From: Xanthostigma xanthostigma
Taxonomy: Eukaryota; Arthropoda; Insecta; Raphidioptera; Raphidiidae
Assembly (NCBI GenBank): GCA_963575645.1
Contig: OY754468.1
Coordinates: forward strand, 52,091,665-52,155,664
Reading direction: 5' to 3'
Length of the DNA: 64,000 nucleotides
In this document: positions 60,401 to 64,000 of the stretch, piece after piece
How the letters are laid out: every line of letters begins with the position of its first letter
Numbering within the stretch: the stretch's first letter is position 1
Notes under the pieces: generated by a model
What the model was told of the DNA's origin: nothing
Database searches by the model: none
The model's input: the letters and a program-made list of their open reading frames with translations, nothing else
Program-made: the position numbers and the translations under genes

Positions 60401-62460
60401 ACGAGTAGTATTATTTTTTATTTTTATTGTTTTTTAATTTATTCAATTTAATTTCCGTCGATACTAAGTTTTCAGCTGCATGTTCTTAGACGTTTAAAAA
60501 AAGTACAGTTCTATTTAATTTCGTTTTTTTTTAAGTAGGATTTTTTTTCCAATGTTTTCCAAACTATTTGTTCGTATAATGTGCTGAATTTTACAGCAAG
60601 AAATAGATGAAATGTTCATAGCTGACTAAATTTTGTAGGAATGAAGAGAAATTAATTTTATTATGGAACTCCCCAGACTTTTATCCAAGAACTGGAAAAA
60701 AGTATAAATTTAATTTTCAACTTATAGTCGTTTCAATGAAACATTTTACTTCGAAGTCCTCCGATTTTGATGTTTTTTTTATATTATTTAAAACCAGAAA
60801 CCTTTTGGAGCGGAGATAGAATTATCATTGTTTATACAATATTAAAGCTCCGGCAGATTTCGGTTTTCGTCAGAAATCGCATTTTTTTAAACAGGCATGC
60901 CTTGAAAAAATCGAATTCTTTAACATACTCTTGAAATTGAGAATGCTTACAGAAAAAATTACGCTGAATTCAATGAGCATAAGCAAACGTGTCTGTATCT
61001 CTTCTAGTTTGGAAACTACGGCCTTTCGAAGGCTTTATATGATTTTCTGAAAATTCTAAACGCAAATAACTTCTAAACCAAAAGACACACAGACGTTTGT
61101 TTGCGCTTATTGGATTCAGCGTGTTTTTTTCTATAAGCATGATGATTTTGCAAAAGTTCCGAAAGATCTCGATTTTCGTCAAAAATCGCATTTTTTTAAA
61201 GGGGTATGCCTTGAAAAAATCGCAAAAATCGAATTCTTTTATATACTTTTGAAATTGAGAATGCTTACAGAAAAAATTACGCTGAATTCAATGAGCAAAC
61301 GTCTGTATCTCTTTTAGTTTGGAAACTACGGCCATTCAAAGGTTTTAAATGATTTTCTGAAAACTAAAAAACGCAAATAACTATTAAATTAAAAGACTAT
61401 AGCAATATAAATAATTCCGTCACCGCACCAAAAGGTTTCCGATTTTAAATAATTTAAAAATAAAATTTTAAAAAAAATCAACAAAATATTCGAAATGACG
61501 AAGAATGCCTGTTTTACGTATTTATTGACGCGACAATTATTTTGGTGGCCTTATAAAAATAATATAAATAAAATAGAATGTAATTATCGATGTTTATCGA
61601 AAAAATAATACGAATCGCTTGGGAAACACTGGTTTGTTTGAATTATAATTTCCTGACCGGACATTATTGTGTGCAGGGCGATTTTTCATTCAGTGGATTG
61701 GGCGACAAGACTCACAGTACTGAATTCAGTAGTGGAAAATCAGACAGTAAGTATTATTTTTCATCGTAACATATATATATTGCTGCGATGTACACGTTCG
61801 ATAAAAAAACAAAACGAATTTATGTATTTCTTTTTTCAAAATCAATTTCAAAATTGTTTTTTTTTTCTTTTAACATATTTTCAAAAATTATAATGCATTA
61901 TTTTATAGCATCTTTCTGTCGATAACTATTTCATTTTTCTATATTTCTTTTGTTAATAGCTATTTTGTATAGCAAAGAACTTCAGAGAGAAAGGGTAAAT
62001 TATATATATATTTATTTTTTGTATAGTTTTTTCTTTTCATTTGGCACAGCGACATATCTTTTAAAAGATGCACCTCCGTAAACAGAATATTGTAGAAATT
62101 CTGAAATCGGAGTTTGATGGGCAGACCAAATAATCACATTTATTATGCGGCGTTTTTGAAATAGTAATAAATCTAACTCATTAATTAACTATTCAAGTTG
62201 TTTGAAACTAGTTTTTGTTTGTCTGTCGGCATTTCATTGTTTTCACATAACCTCAAAGTGGCATATGTGTCAAATGAAGAAGTGCTGCCATCTGCAATTA
62301 AAAACGCGGAGGTGTATCGGTTCGAAGAACGTCTTGCGTGCTGTATGGATACAGTGCTAGGTTTTCTACTAGTTTAAAAAACAAAACACTATTTGTAACT
62401 CTAAATGCTTTCCTCGCAGTTTCTGCTGGTTCAATCACTGATGTGGAAAGGCGTGCAATG
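30270..62460 (+). CDS. Unc-115: Actin-binding LIM protein (abLIM/Unc-115 family), spliced gene, 3' end outside window
   Basis: Twelve coding exons (exon 10 in two alternative forms) join in one frame: 30270-30468, 48594-49001, 50775-50995, 51873-52118, 52662-52727, 52989-53184, 53264-53503, 53572-53809, 54528-54706, 58359-58456 or 59298-59401, 61677-61746, 62420-62460. The 734 codons (10a form) give a Lys-rich N-terminus (1-66), four LIM zinc fingers (about 71-121, 130-181, 204-255, 263-313) and a Ser/Pro-rich linker with family-typical stretches (SPHFHRP; KIERDDFPAPPYPY). In the family, LIM domains bind partners and a C-terminal villin headpiece binds F-actin, acting in growth cones and axon guidance (C. 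elegans UNC-115). The headpiece is not in the window; the frame is open at 62460, so at least one more exon lies downstream. Intron 1 is 18.1 kb. Exon choice is by consensus GT/AG, phase and homology, not by transcript data. Confidence 0.9.
30469..31212. other. Start of abLIM intron 1, unannotated
   Basis: AT-rich intronic sequence, no repeat boundary recognised. Confidence 0.5.
31213..31753. mobile_element. TIR element family I, copy 1
   Basis: 541 bp beginning TACTGTGCGATCGGCGAAAG and AAGACCGGT, ending ACCGGTCTTCTTTTAAAAA...ACAGTA: imperfect 29 bp terminal inverted repeats (TACTGT and AAAGAAGACCGGT conserved). Nearly identical to 47954-48478, which also ends in ACAGTA. TA may be the target duplication. 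No ORF. Confidence 0.8.
31754..32451. other. Intronic sequence, unannotated
   Basis: Nothing recognised. Confidence 0.4.
32452..33152 (+). mobile_element. HINE copy 5, long form
   Basis: Both termini intact, T runs outside. Carries three tandem copies of a ~29 bp unit (ATACAAATTTATATAGAAAA plus ATATTTT) at 32705-32780, where other copies have one or two: a microsatellite-like tract, which is common in HINEs. Confidence 0.88.
33153..33745. other. Intronic sequence, unannotated
   Basis: Nothing recognised. Confidence 0.4.
33746..34679 (+). mobile_element. HINE copy 6, with internal tandem duplication
   Basis: Family termini at both ends. About 260-285 bp (from GCATGCACGAAAAAGTGTAA to GCATGGCGCGACGCGG) is present twice in direct tandem, 33807-34092 and 34093-34351. 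Confidence 0.88.
34680..37151. other. Long intronic stretch
   Basis: Very AT-rich; ORFs of 61-82 codons only, none recognisable. No repeat shared with other parts of the window was seen. Confidence 0.4.
37152..37716 (-). mobile_element. HINE copy 7, inverted
   Basis: Mirror image of the long form (TTGGTTGTCTGTAAAGTCGG to ATAAGACGTTATCACGTC), with the internal GCGCGACGCGG block deleted. Confidence 0.88.
37717..38411. other. Intronic stretch with a decayed coding-like piece
   Basis: A broken frame near 38041-38205 (MNEEVQLFCVCQGDEGPLPV..., stop before 38210) has protein-like composition but no recognised domain; perhaps the remains of a transposase. Confidence 0.3.
38412..38621 (-). mobile_element. 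HINE copy 8, short form
   Basis: 210 bp with both family termini and the GCACGCACAGGGTCAGGCGG block; very similar to the copy at 17673. Confidence 0.85.
38622..39118. other. Intronic stretch, unannotated
   Basis: Nothing recognised. Confidence 0.4.
39119..39286. mobile_element. Penelope-like palindrome, third sequence type
   Basis: Inverted arms CAAATCTTCTTGGTTTCCTG...TGTATGCCG and CGGCATACAAGCCCGGAAAC...GATTTG (about 39151-39183 and 39250-39282). Direct repeats TGTGCATTATCCA (39106-39118) and TGTGCATCAACCA (39287-39299) flank it, 11 of 13 identical, so a likely target duplication. The centre (CCTGACGTTTTGTCTACGAC) corresponds to the GAAACGTCAGG part of this fragment type, but the hammerhead-like core is not intact. 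Confidence 0.5.
39287..41116. other. Intronic stretch with a pair of inverted fragments
   Basis: About 39700-39792 reappears inverted at 40275-40330 (CCCAATGCTAATTTCCCTAT, TTTACATACTGTATA). No class assigned. ORFs at 39548-39838 and 39962-40228 are not recognisable. Confidence 0.45.
41117..41971 (-). mobile_element. HINE copy 9, variant with extra central block
   Basis: Left end TGGTTGTAAAGTCGGTTTAC lacks a few bases of the terminal hairpin (TTGTC missing). It shares the ATATTTTTACCGACTAATAA and GGAACAGCCGAAAAAAAT blocks with copies 1 and 2 but keeps ~360 bp between them that copy 1 lacks, so copy 1 is an internal deletion of this form. Confidence 0.82.
41972..42458. other. Intronic stretch, unannotated
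   Basis: Nothing recognised. Confidence 0.4.
42459..42973. mobile_element. hAT MITE, 8 bp target duplication
   Basis: Ends TAGTGATGTGCCGGAT and ATCCGGCACATCACTA, flanked by GTAGTAAG on both sides (42451-42458, 42974-42981). The interior is full of (A)TCCG(T/C)ATCCGCGGAT repeats near both ends, and has a separate inner inverted repeat (TTGCACATCGATCTTTGGAA at 42744 and TTCCAAAGGTCGATGTGCAA at 42837) around a loop. No ORF. Confidence 0.88.
42982..44013. other. Intronic stretch, unannotated
   Basis: Small ORFs on both strands without family resemblance. Confidence 0.4.
44014..44602 (+). mobile_element. HINE copy 10
   Basis: Family 5' end (GACGTGATAACGTCTTATAA) after TTTT and family 3' end (ACAGACAATCAA) before a T run. 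The middle differs from other copies: after GCGTGCTTTT it continues with CTCGAAAACGGCCCTAACGA, so the interior was replaced or filled. The fold-back element starts immediately after its T run. Confidence 0.82.
44611..45286 (+). mobile_element. tRNA-headed fold-back element, copy 1
   Basis: A ~120 bp leader, a tRNA-like segment (44731-44817), then a large palindrome (about 44859-45286). Each arm has tandem ~55 bp units (AACTAAAAAGTGAAAAATAA + ATATAGTTT + ACACGCTTTATATC) and ends at the AGCGTGGGG/CCCCACGCT centre. The second copy (54836-55666) has the same order, so the combination moves as a unit. No ORF. Confidence 0.75.
44731..44817 (+). ncRNA. tRNA-like Pol III head of the fold-back element, copy 1
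   Basis: Box A TAGCCGTGCGGTCTAAGG and box B GGTTCTAATCC (44797-44807) in tRNA spacing, then CCGTCCACGCC. The AAGGC and long variable region recall tRNA-Leu or -Ser. The acceptor stem is poor and box B has T where G is usual, so this is a SINE-type promoter, not a functional tRNA gene. Confidence 0.6.
45287..47109. other. Intronic stretch, unannotated
   Basis: No gene. Short ORFs only (46537-46728, 46786-47034, minus). Confidence 0.4.
47110..47450 (-). repeat. Dispersed repeat 'H', copy 2 (inverted)
   Basis: Inverted counterpart of 5785-6134 (CAACCGTAACAGCATGCGTA; AATTTGCGTGCCGCAAAC). Confidence 0.75.
47451..47824. other. Intronic stretch, unannotated
   Basis: Nothing recognised. Confidence 0.4.
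47825..47950. repeat. MITE-like repeat J, uninterrupted copy
   Basis: ATCCTGACTTCGTGCCAGTC ... GTAGCGTAGGAGGAGACACT. Matches the two halves around the solo LTR at 11620-12316 and shows the sequence before LTR insertion (GTATTTTT). Confidence 0.65.
47954..48478. mobile_element. TIR element family I, copy 2
   Basis: Close match to 31213-31753 end to end, with small deletions (for example near 48395). Ends 115 bp before abLIM exon 2. Confidence 0.8.
48594..49001 (+). CDS. Unc-115: abLIM exon 2 (LIM1 and LIM2)
   Basis: Acceptor TTTCTGTTGTTTCAG, donor AACG|GTAAAT, phases 1 to 1. LIM1: CQAC...HTQCFKCKVC...CTAD. LIM2: CAIC...HQKCFTCARC...CQKC. All eight zinc ligands are present in each. GGFFSKDGDYYC and VVTALGNTYHQKCF match the abLIM signature rather than other LIM families. 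The tail VQIPIREAVTPQTSPITNN links to LIM3. Confidence 0.95.
49020..49346 (+). mobile_element. MITE family B, copy 4
   Basis: TATAATACGCGCCACGGATC to GATTCGTGGCGCGTATTA; complete. It begins only ~19 nt after the donor of exon 2. Confidence 0.85.
49745..49965. repeat. Local direct repeat, about 155 bp apart
   Basis: GGCTGACAATTTTTGTTAAT followed by AAATT(A/G)G and CAGACTTCATTTGTTATA occurs at about 49759 and again at about 49910, each followed by a T run. The two copies also form a hairpin-like GTCTGGCTGAC...AGCCAGAC. Confidence 0.6.
50147..50307. repeat. Inverted repeat, ~52 bp arms
   Basis: Arms 50147-50198 and 50255-50307 pair almost fully (AAATGTATTAAAGTA...AGAGATATACCGTATTA). The 56 bp loop contains an A/T palindrome. 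Could be a MITE, but no target duplication was found. Confidence 0.65.
50399..50669. mobile_element. Penelope-like palindrome with 13 bp target duplication
   Basis: ATTTATTACAATT flanks both sides (50386-50398 and 50670-50682). Same type as 22090-22313 (AAACCTTCCTTCATCTT, TTTCGCTAGTGGCCA, AGTAGTGTTGATCC end). The centre differs (ATGATCATGTGTACTGTTAG...). On the plus strand it reads GTGAAGA...GAAACGTTGGCC; the C of the hammerhead CTGAAGA is changed, so this copy should be inactive. Confidence 0.7.
50775..50995 (+). CDS. Unc-115: abLIM exon 3 (LIM3 and start of LIM4)
   Basis: Acceptor ATTTGTTTTAG, donor CTGCAG|GTATGA, phases 1 to 0. LIM3: CAGC...HIWCFKCNTC...CEKD, with the abLIM-typical GQALIALERQWH and GVPYCEKDYQ. 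Opens LIM4 with CAYC...SGKVLQ. Confidence 0.95.
50996..51872. other. abLIM intron 3
   Basis: AT-rich, no repeat boundary recognised. Confidence 0.5.
51873..52118 (+). CDS. Unc-115: abLIM exon 4 (rest of LIM4)
   Basis: Acceptor TTATTCAATTAG, donor CGAGC|GTAAGT, phase 0 to 0. HPTCARCTKC and WHPRC complete LIM4 (last ligand Cys, as in abLIM). After it, a Gly/Thr/Ser/Asn-rich linker (GPGPTENGAVINGTLEANGH) leads into the disordered region. Confidence 0.93.
52284..52449. mobile_element. Palindromic MITE in abLIM intron 4
   Basis: AGTTCGTTCCAAGCAGCCGC ... GCGGTTGCTTGGAACGAACT: ~50 bp arms (CGAACGGTAATAAAACCGTA, CAGTCTT) around a ~68 bp loop that itself has GCGCAAGACTGTCTTGCGC. TTAA borders both ends (52280-52283, 52450-52453). 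Confidence 0.75.
52662..52727 (+). CDS. Unc-115: abLIM exon 5 (linker)
   Basis: 66 nt, phase 0 to 0, between GTTTTGTTGGCAG and AAG|GTTTGT. Encodes YSIRSRTPSLNGSLYSPYNS plus LK. Its length (22 codons, symmetric phase) means skipping would keep the frame, so it could be optional. Confidence 0.8.
52989..53184 (+). CDS. Unc-115: abLIM exon 6 (linker)
   Basis: Acceptor GTTTTTTAG, donor CTT|GTAAGT, phases 0 to 1. Encodes HQYHYRTSSPGLVLREYNKS...ISRIYTYSYLTEEPT... ending SPHFHRPT. SPxHFHRP is a motif also found in vertebrate ABLIM linkers. Confidence 0.9.
53264..53503 (+). CDS. Unc-115: abLIM exon 7 (linker)
   Basis: Acceptor TTGTTTTCGACAG, donor CCCG|GTAAGC, phases 1 to 1. Contains KSSKSGMKVLVDSIRSETPR, FPGAKPPKPGEKPKIERDDF and PAPPYPYTDP; the PKIExDxxPxPP block is conserved with vertebrate abLIM. 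Introns on both sides are short (79 and 68 nt). Confidence 0.92.
53572..53809 (+). CDS. Unc-115: abLIM exon 8 (charged linker, helix)
   Basis: Acceptor CAATCCGGTTTTCAG, donor TCGAG|GTTCGT, phases 1 to 2. RRRRWSDTYKGVPVSDDEDE then an amphipathic, likely helical KKEEQELEKIATGIGKVFLQ and NVREREKIRQWKAAHID, corresponding to the charged helix before the ABLIM C-terminal linker. Confidence 0.92.
53872..54513 (+). mobile_element. HINE copy 11, filling abLIM intron 8
   Basis: Complete long-form copy (642 bp) between the donor at 53810 and acceptor at 54527. Without it the intron would be 76 nt, the same size as its neighbours. The element's trailing T run (CAATTTTTTTTTTATAG) now serves as the polypyrimidine tract of exon 9. 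Confidence 0.9.
54528..54706 (+). CDS. Unc-115: abLIM exon 9 (linker)
   Basis: Acceptor TTTTTTTTTTATAG, donor AACG|GTAAGT, phases 2 to 1. TPSASKEPAYRLRYESPVGA, SPSRNLDHAKPYDDEEVFER, SSTYRSSVGRSVGQIPSYN. Ser/Tyr/Arg-rich, probably disordered. Joining to exon 8 restores the codon AG|G (Arg). Confidence 0.9.
54956..55042 (+). ncRNA. tRNA-like Pol III head of the fold-back element, copy 2
   Basis: Same box A (TAGCCGTGCGGTCTAAGG) and box B (GGTTCTAATCC), three or four differences from copy 1 in the variable region (for example CTTCGCTGACGTCAACTCTT). Confidence 0.6.
55338..55540 (+). mobile_element. HINE copy 12, nested in the fold-back element
   Basis: 203 bp short form, GACGTGATAACGTCTTATAA to ACAGACAACCAA, inserted in the TTTTTT of the arm sequence CCCACGCTTTTTTCACAATA known from copy 1. 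This is a clear example of T/T targeting against a known empty site. Confidence 0.9.
55990..56862. mobile_element. hAT element, 8 bp duplication, containing a nested MITE
   Basis: Ends CAGGCTTGGGCAAA and TTTGCCCGCCCCTG, flanked by GTCTATAC (55982-55989, 56863-56870). Minus the nested TTAA MITE it is about 190 bp, with repeated GGCCCGC(G)G motifs (GGCCCGCAGCGCAA; CTGGCCCGCGGTCAAATTTT). Confidence 0.88.
56104..56783 (+). mobile_element. TTAA MITE, copy 2, nested in hAT
   Basis: TTAA at both ends (56104-56107, 56780-56783); termini GGAGGTTGAGCCGTTTTACG and (reverse) GGAGGTTGATCCGTTACAGT. About 90% like 12529-13249 by eye. Removing it plus one TTAA restores the hAT unit GGCCCGCGGTTAAATTTTCT, parallel to GGCCCGCGGTCAAATTTTCA further right. 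Confidence 0.88.
56871..58358. other. Rest of abLIM intron 9
   Basis: AT-rich, no repeat or exon recognised. Confidence 0.45.
58359..58456 (+). CDS. Unc-115: abLIM exon 10a (alternative)
   Basis: Acceptor GTGTGTGTTTGTGCAG, donor ATTCA|GTAAGT, phases 1 to 0, 33 codons: VVSSLRSVPRPGYGLRSSTL then PATGRNGMQNGYS. PGYG..GRNG recalls the LPGYGRNGL stretch of vertebrate abLIM. Its first half is paralogous to exon 10b. Confidence 0.88.
58457..59297. other. Intron between the alternative exons
   Basis: 841 bp, AT-rich, no repeat recognised. A possible place for control elements of the exon choice; none was identified by eye. Confidence 0.5.
59298..59401 (+). CDS. Unc-115: abLIM exon 10b (alternative to 10a)
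   Basis: Phases 1 to 0 like 10a; 35 codons: VVSALRHVPKPGYGLASAPR then SHTFSSTAGSCSAIP. Twelve of the first 15 residues match exon 10a. Donor CCT|GTAAGT is good; the acceptor GACGTAATCAACAG has a weak polypyrimidine tract. If both 10a and 10b were included, 10b would be read in the wrong frame and meet TAA at its second codon, so the two are mutually exclusive by phase. Confidence 0.8.
59525..60250 (+). mobile_element. TIR element carrying a SAP-domain mini-ORF
   Basis: Ends ATGAGCCTTTTTCCTGA and its exact complement (17 bp), with further inverted similarity inside (AGTAGTTCGGTAGGGACAAA near 59568 against TTTGTCCCTACTACTAGTGC near 60182). 726 bp, in the intron after exon 10b. No clean target duplication found. 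Confidence 0.7.
59644..59802 (+). CDS. SAP-domain mini-ORF (probable first exon, truncated)
   Basis: 52 codons from ATG to TAG: MFLTEDDVPGAKLKFATVKD, then NNVVTLKRWLACRNLKVSGK, KNELIDRL. The LKRWLxCRxLKxSGKKxELIxR stretch is a SAP DNA-binding helix pair. A donor-like CAG|GTTAGT (59783/59784) within it suggests it is exon 1 of a longer protein whose remainder is missing. Proteins starting this way (PGAK...LKRWLACR) are, to my knowledge, seen in large uncharacterised animal families with YqaJ- or SWIM-type domains; that link is from memory and untested. Located between the inverted repeats of the element. Confidence 0.5.
   Translation: MFLTEDDVPGAKLKFATVKDNNVVTLKRWLACRNLKVSGKKNELIDRLVCRL
60251..61676. 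other. abLIM intron sequence with a local repeat
   Basis: AT-rich, contains the two-copy repeat listed next; no exon recognised. Confidence 0.5.
60850..61396. repeat. Two direct copies of a ~240 bp unit
   Basis: Copy 1 about 60850-61086 and copy 2 about 61150-61396: ATGCCTTGAAAAAATCG, AATTGAGAATGCTTACAGAA, TTACGCTGAATTCAATGAGC, AGTTTGGAAACTACGGCC. Between them, an inverted piece (CAGACGTTTGTTTGCGCTTA...) complements part of the unit. A short part (AAGCAAACGTCTGTATCTCT) also occurs at 50348. Confidence 0.75.
61677..61746 (+). CDS. Unc-115: abLIM exon 11
   Basis: Acceptor ATTATTGTGTGCAG, donor GACA|GTAAGT, phases 0 to 1. Encodes GDFSFSGLGDKTHSTEFSSG and KSD. Compatible with both 10a and 10b. 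Confidence 0.85.
61747..62419. other. abLIM intron 11
   Basis: No exon that fits the required phase was found; see rejected list for a candidate at 61960. Confidence 0.5.
62420..62460 (+). CDS. Unc-115: abLIM exon 12
   Basis: Acceptor GCTTTCCTCGCAG, donor AATG|GTATGT, phases 1 to 0. Encodes ISAGSITDVERRAM. 41 nt, short, so less certain than the others; it fits phase and has a good acceptor. The villin headpiece is expected after it. Confidence 0.7.
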
Positions 62461-64000
62461 GTATGTATATAAATAACGCTTCGTATTGCATTATCACTAA
62501 AGTTGTGACGTGAGGTCCGTTTATATAGAAATCGGCGAGACTCGAGCGCTATGCGAAACGATTCTTTAAAATGCTAATTAAACGGATTTCTCGGTTGCGA
62601 TCGTAGATCTTTTTCTTAGTTGCTTTTAATGCACTTCTGTTGCACTTCAAAATGCACCACTGTAGAAGCCTTTATATTTATTTAATTTTTGCAGATAGAT
62701 TAGATATGACAGTTTCCATGGAATGATTTAATTGTTGTGATTGTAGAACGTAGAAATAACAATAATAGTTGTTAGTTTGAAATTGCGAATTTGTTTTTAG
62801 TCAAATAGGTCATATGCATACATTTTTTTTATATTTTTAATAGATTATTTAGTCAACCATAATACGGAAAAAAATTGCTAATCATTTAAAAATGTAATAT
62901 TATCATAAAAAAAAAAATATTAAATTTCACATTCAAAATTAGACAGTTTAAACAATCGGCCATGTTGGCGGGCTTATGTGACGTCATGATATACGATGCA
63001 TGCCAACCTTGATGTCAAATTGTCAATGATCTAAATGAAGTTTATTTGTTGTTTTCTGTAAATACTGACATAATCTTACTGTGAGACGACACAGTCGTCA
63101 TGAAAACTGTTGTTGATATATACTCTGACGTCACGATGCGTTTTGAAAATTCGAAAATAGCGCATATTTTCTACATTTCTTTTTTATTATTTGTATTTTT
63201 TTCAGTGATTAGATTAATAAAATAACCATTACGTTATGATCAAGAACTAAAATATATTTCGAAATAAAAATTTTAACCAATTTGGAGTTTTATGCATATG
63301 ACCTAAAATATAGATGCGTTATTGATTGTAATTATCATTTCATGGAAACCGACAGTTAGTAAACCTTTCCTTTATTTTTTTTGTTGATTTCTGTATTGTT
63401 AGAAAATAGTTGTGTGCCATGCTCTTGTACTTTTGATCTTTTCACAATATTCTAGTCTTATATTTTTGACGAGAAGGTCTGTAAACATTTTTTTATTTTA
63501 ATAGATCTAGTTAAATAATCTATATTGGGGAATGGCAGTTGCTTGAACCCGATATGTTTTTTTAACACAATAATTTTAATTGCATTTTTTAAACTGTTAC
63601 AATTTTGACTAGACTTATTATACAGGATGTCCCAGAAGTCACGCACTTCCTCGTAGGGATCGAAAGAGAAAATTATTCTGGGACGAAAAGTCCTTAGCCA
63701 TTTTTTAATCAAACGCATAGATAATTAATTATTAATTAATCAGGAGCGATTTGATTTGTTTTCCGATTTTGCACATACCGCTAAATTAGCGGTATGTGCT
63801 TTATTATCGCTTTGTGCATCAGAGCTGACTCGTTCATATAAGAAGTTATATCTAAGTTAATTTCACACGAAATCCATTTAAATTGAAGTTTTTTGAAAAG
63901 AGGAGATTCTGATCTATAAAACAGAACCATTTTTAAATGAATTCGAGTTCATAAATACTATTAAAATTGTAATTGAAAATCACAAACAGCAGTTGTCGGT
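62461..64000. other. abLIM intron continuing to the window end
   Basis: AT-rich; the minus-strand ORF at 63458-63718 is not recognisable. A short hairpin CATACCGCTAA...TTAGCGGTATG lies at 63775-63798. No villin headpiece exon was found. Confidence 0.5.

Noticed and set aside
61960..61994. Possible abLIM microexon (TAG acceptor, GTAAAT donor, residues SKELQRER)
   Set aside because: It would end in phase 0 whereas exon 12 needs phase 1, so inclusion breaks the frame.
1..64000. CRISPR arrays, operons, prokaryotic signals
   Set aside because: None; the gene structure and transposons are eukaryotic.

Overview
The window is AT-rich eukaryotic DNA, almost certainly from an insect. The evidence is GT-AG introns, short insect-type introns of 68-79 nt next to very long ones, an Unc-115/abLIM gene, and a dense arthropod-style transposon load: Helitrons, Helentron-type HINEs, Penelope-like fragments, hAT and TTAA MITEs, and a gypsy-like solo LTR. 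The species cannot be named from the sequence alone.

Only two protein-coding genes are well supported. A small intronless ORF at 2912-3496 encodes a MORN-repeat protein. The whole right half (30270 to beyond the window end, + strand) is one spliced gene for an actin-binding LIM protein. Its first coding exon (30270-30468) is separated by an 18.1 kb repeat-filled intron from exon 2 (LIM1+LIM2, 48594-49001). Exons 3-9 follow (LIM3, LIM4 and the Ser/Pro-rich linker). Next come two tandemly duplicated alternative exons, 10a and 10b (58359-58456 and 59298-59401), and then exons 11 and 12. I derived splice sites and phases by hand, and the frame stays open for 734 codons (10a form). The C-terminal villin headpiece expected for the family is not seen and presumably lies past 64000.

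The rest is mostly mobile-element debris, much of it with exact ends readable. There are twelve copies of one HINE (non-autonomous Helentron) family and three Helitrons with perfect TC...CTAG ends in A/T targets, plus copies of two further Helitron-like sequences. Four palindromic Penelope-like fragments have 12-13 bp target duplications, and two of them share a hammerhead-like core. There are two hAT elements and one hAT MITE with 8 bp duplications, a solo LTR and an LTR-like palindrome (both with ATAT duplications), TTAA MITEs, TA-type MITEs, and two copies of a tRNA-headed fold-back element. Nesting is frequent (HINE in fold-back, TTAA MITE in hAT, LTR in MITE) and gives relative ages.

The points most worth a second look are: the mutually exclusive exon pair; intron 8 of the LIM gene, which is about 90% HINE and takes its acceptor polypyrimidine tract from the element's edge; the tRNA-headed fold-back family; the hammerhead-like cores; and a terminal-inverted-repeat element carrying a SAP-domain mini-ORF. 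Stretches not listed individually are AT-rich, without recognisable coding sequence.
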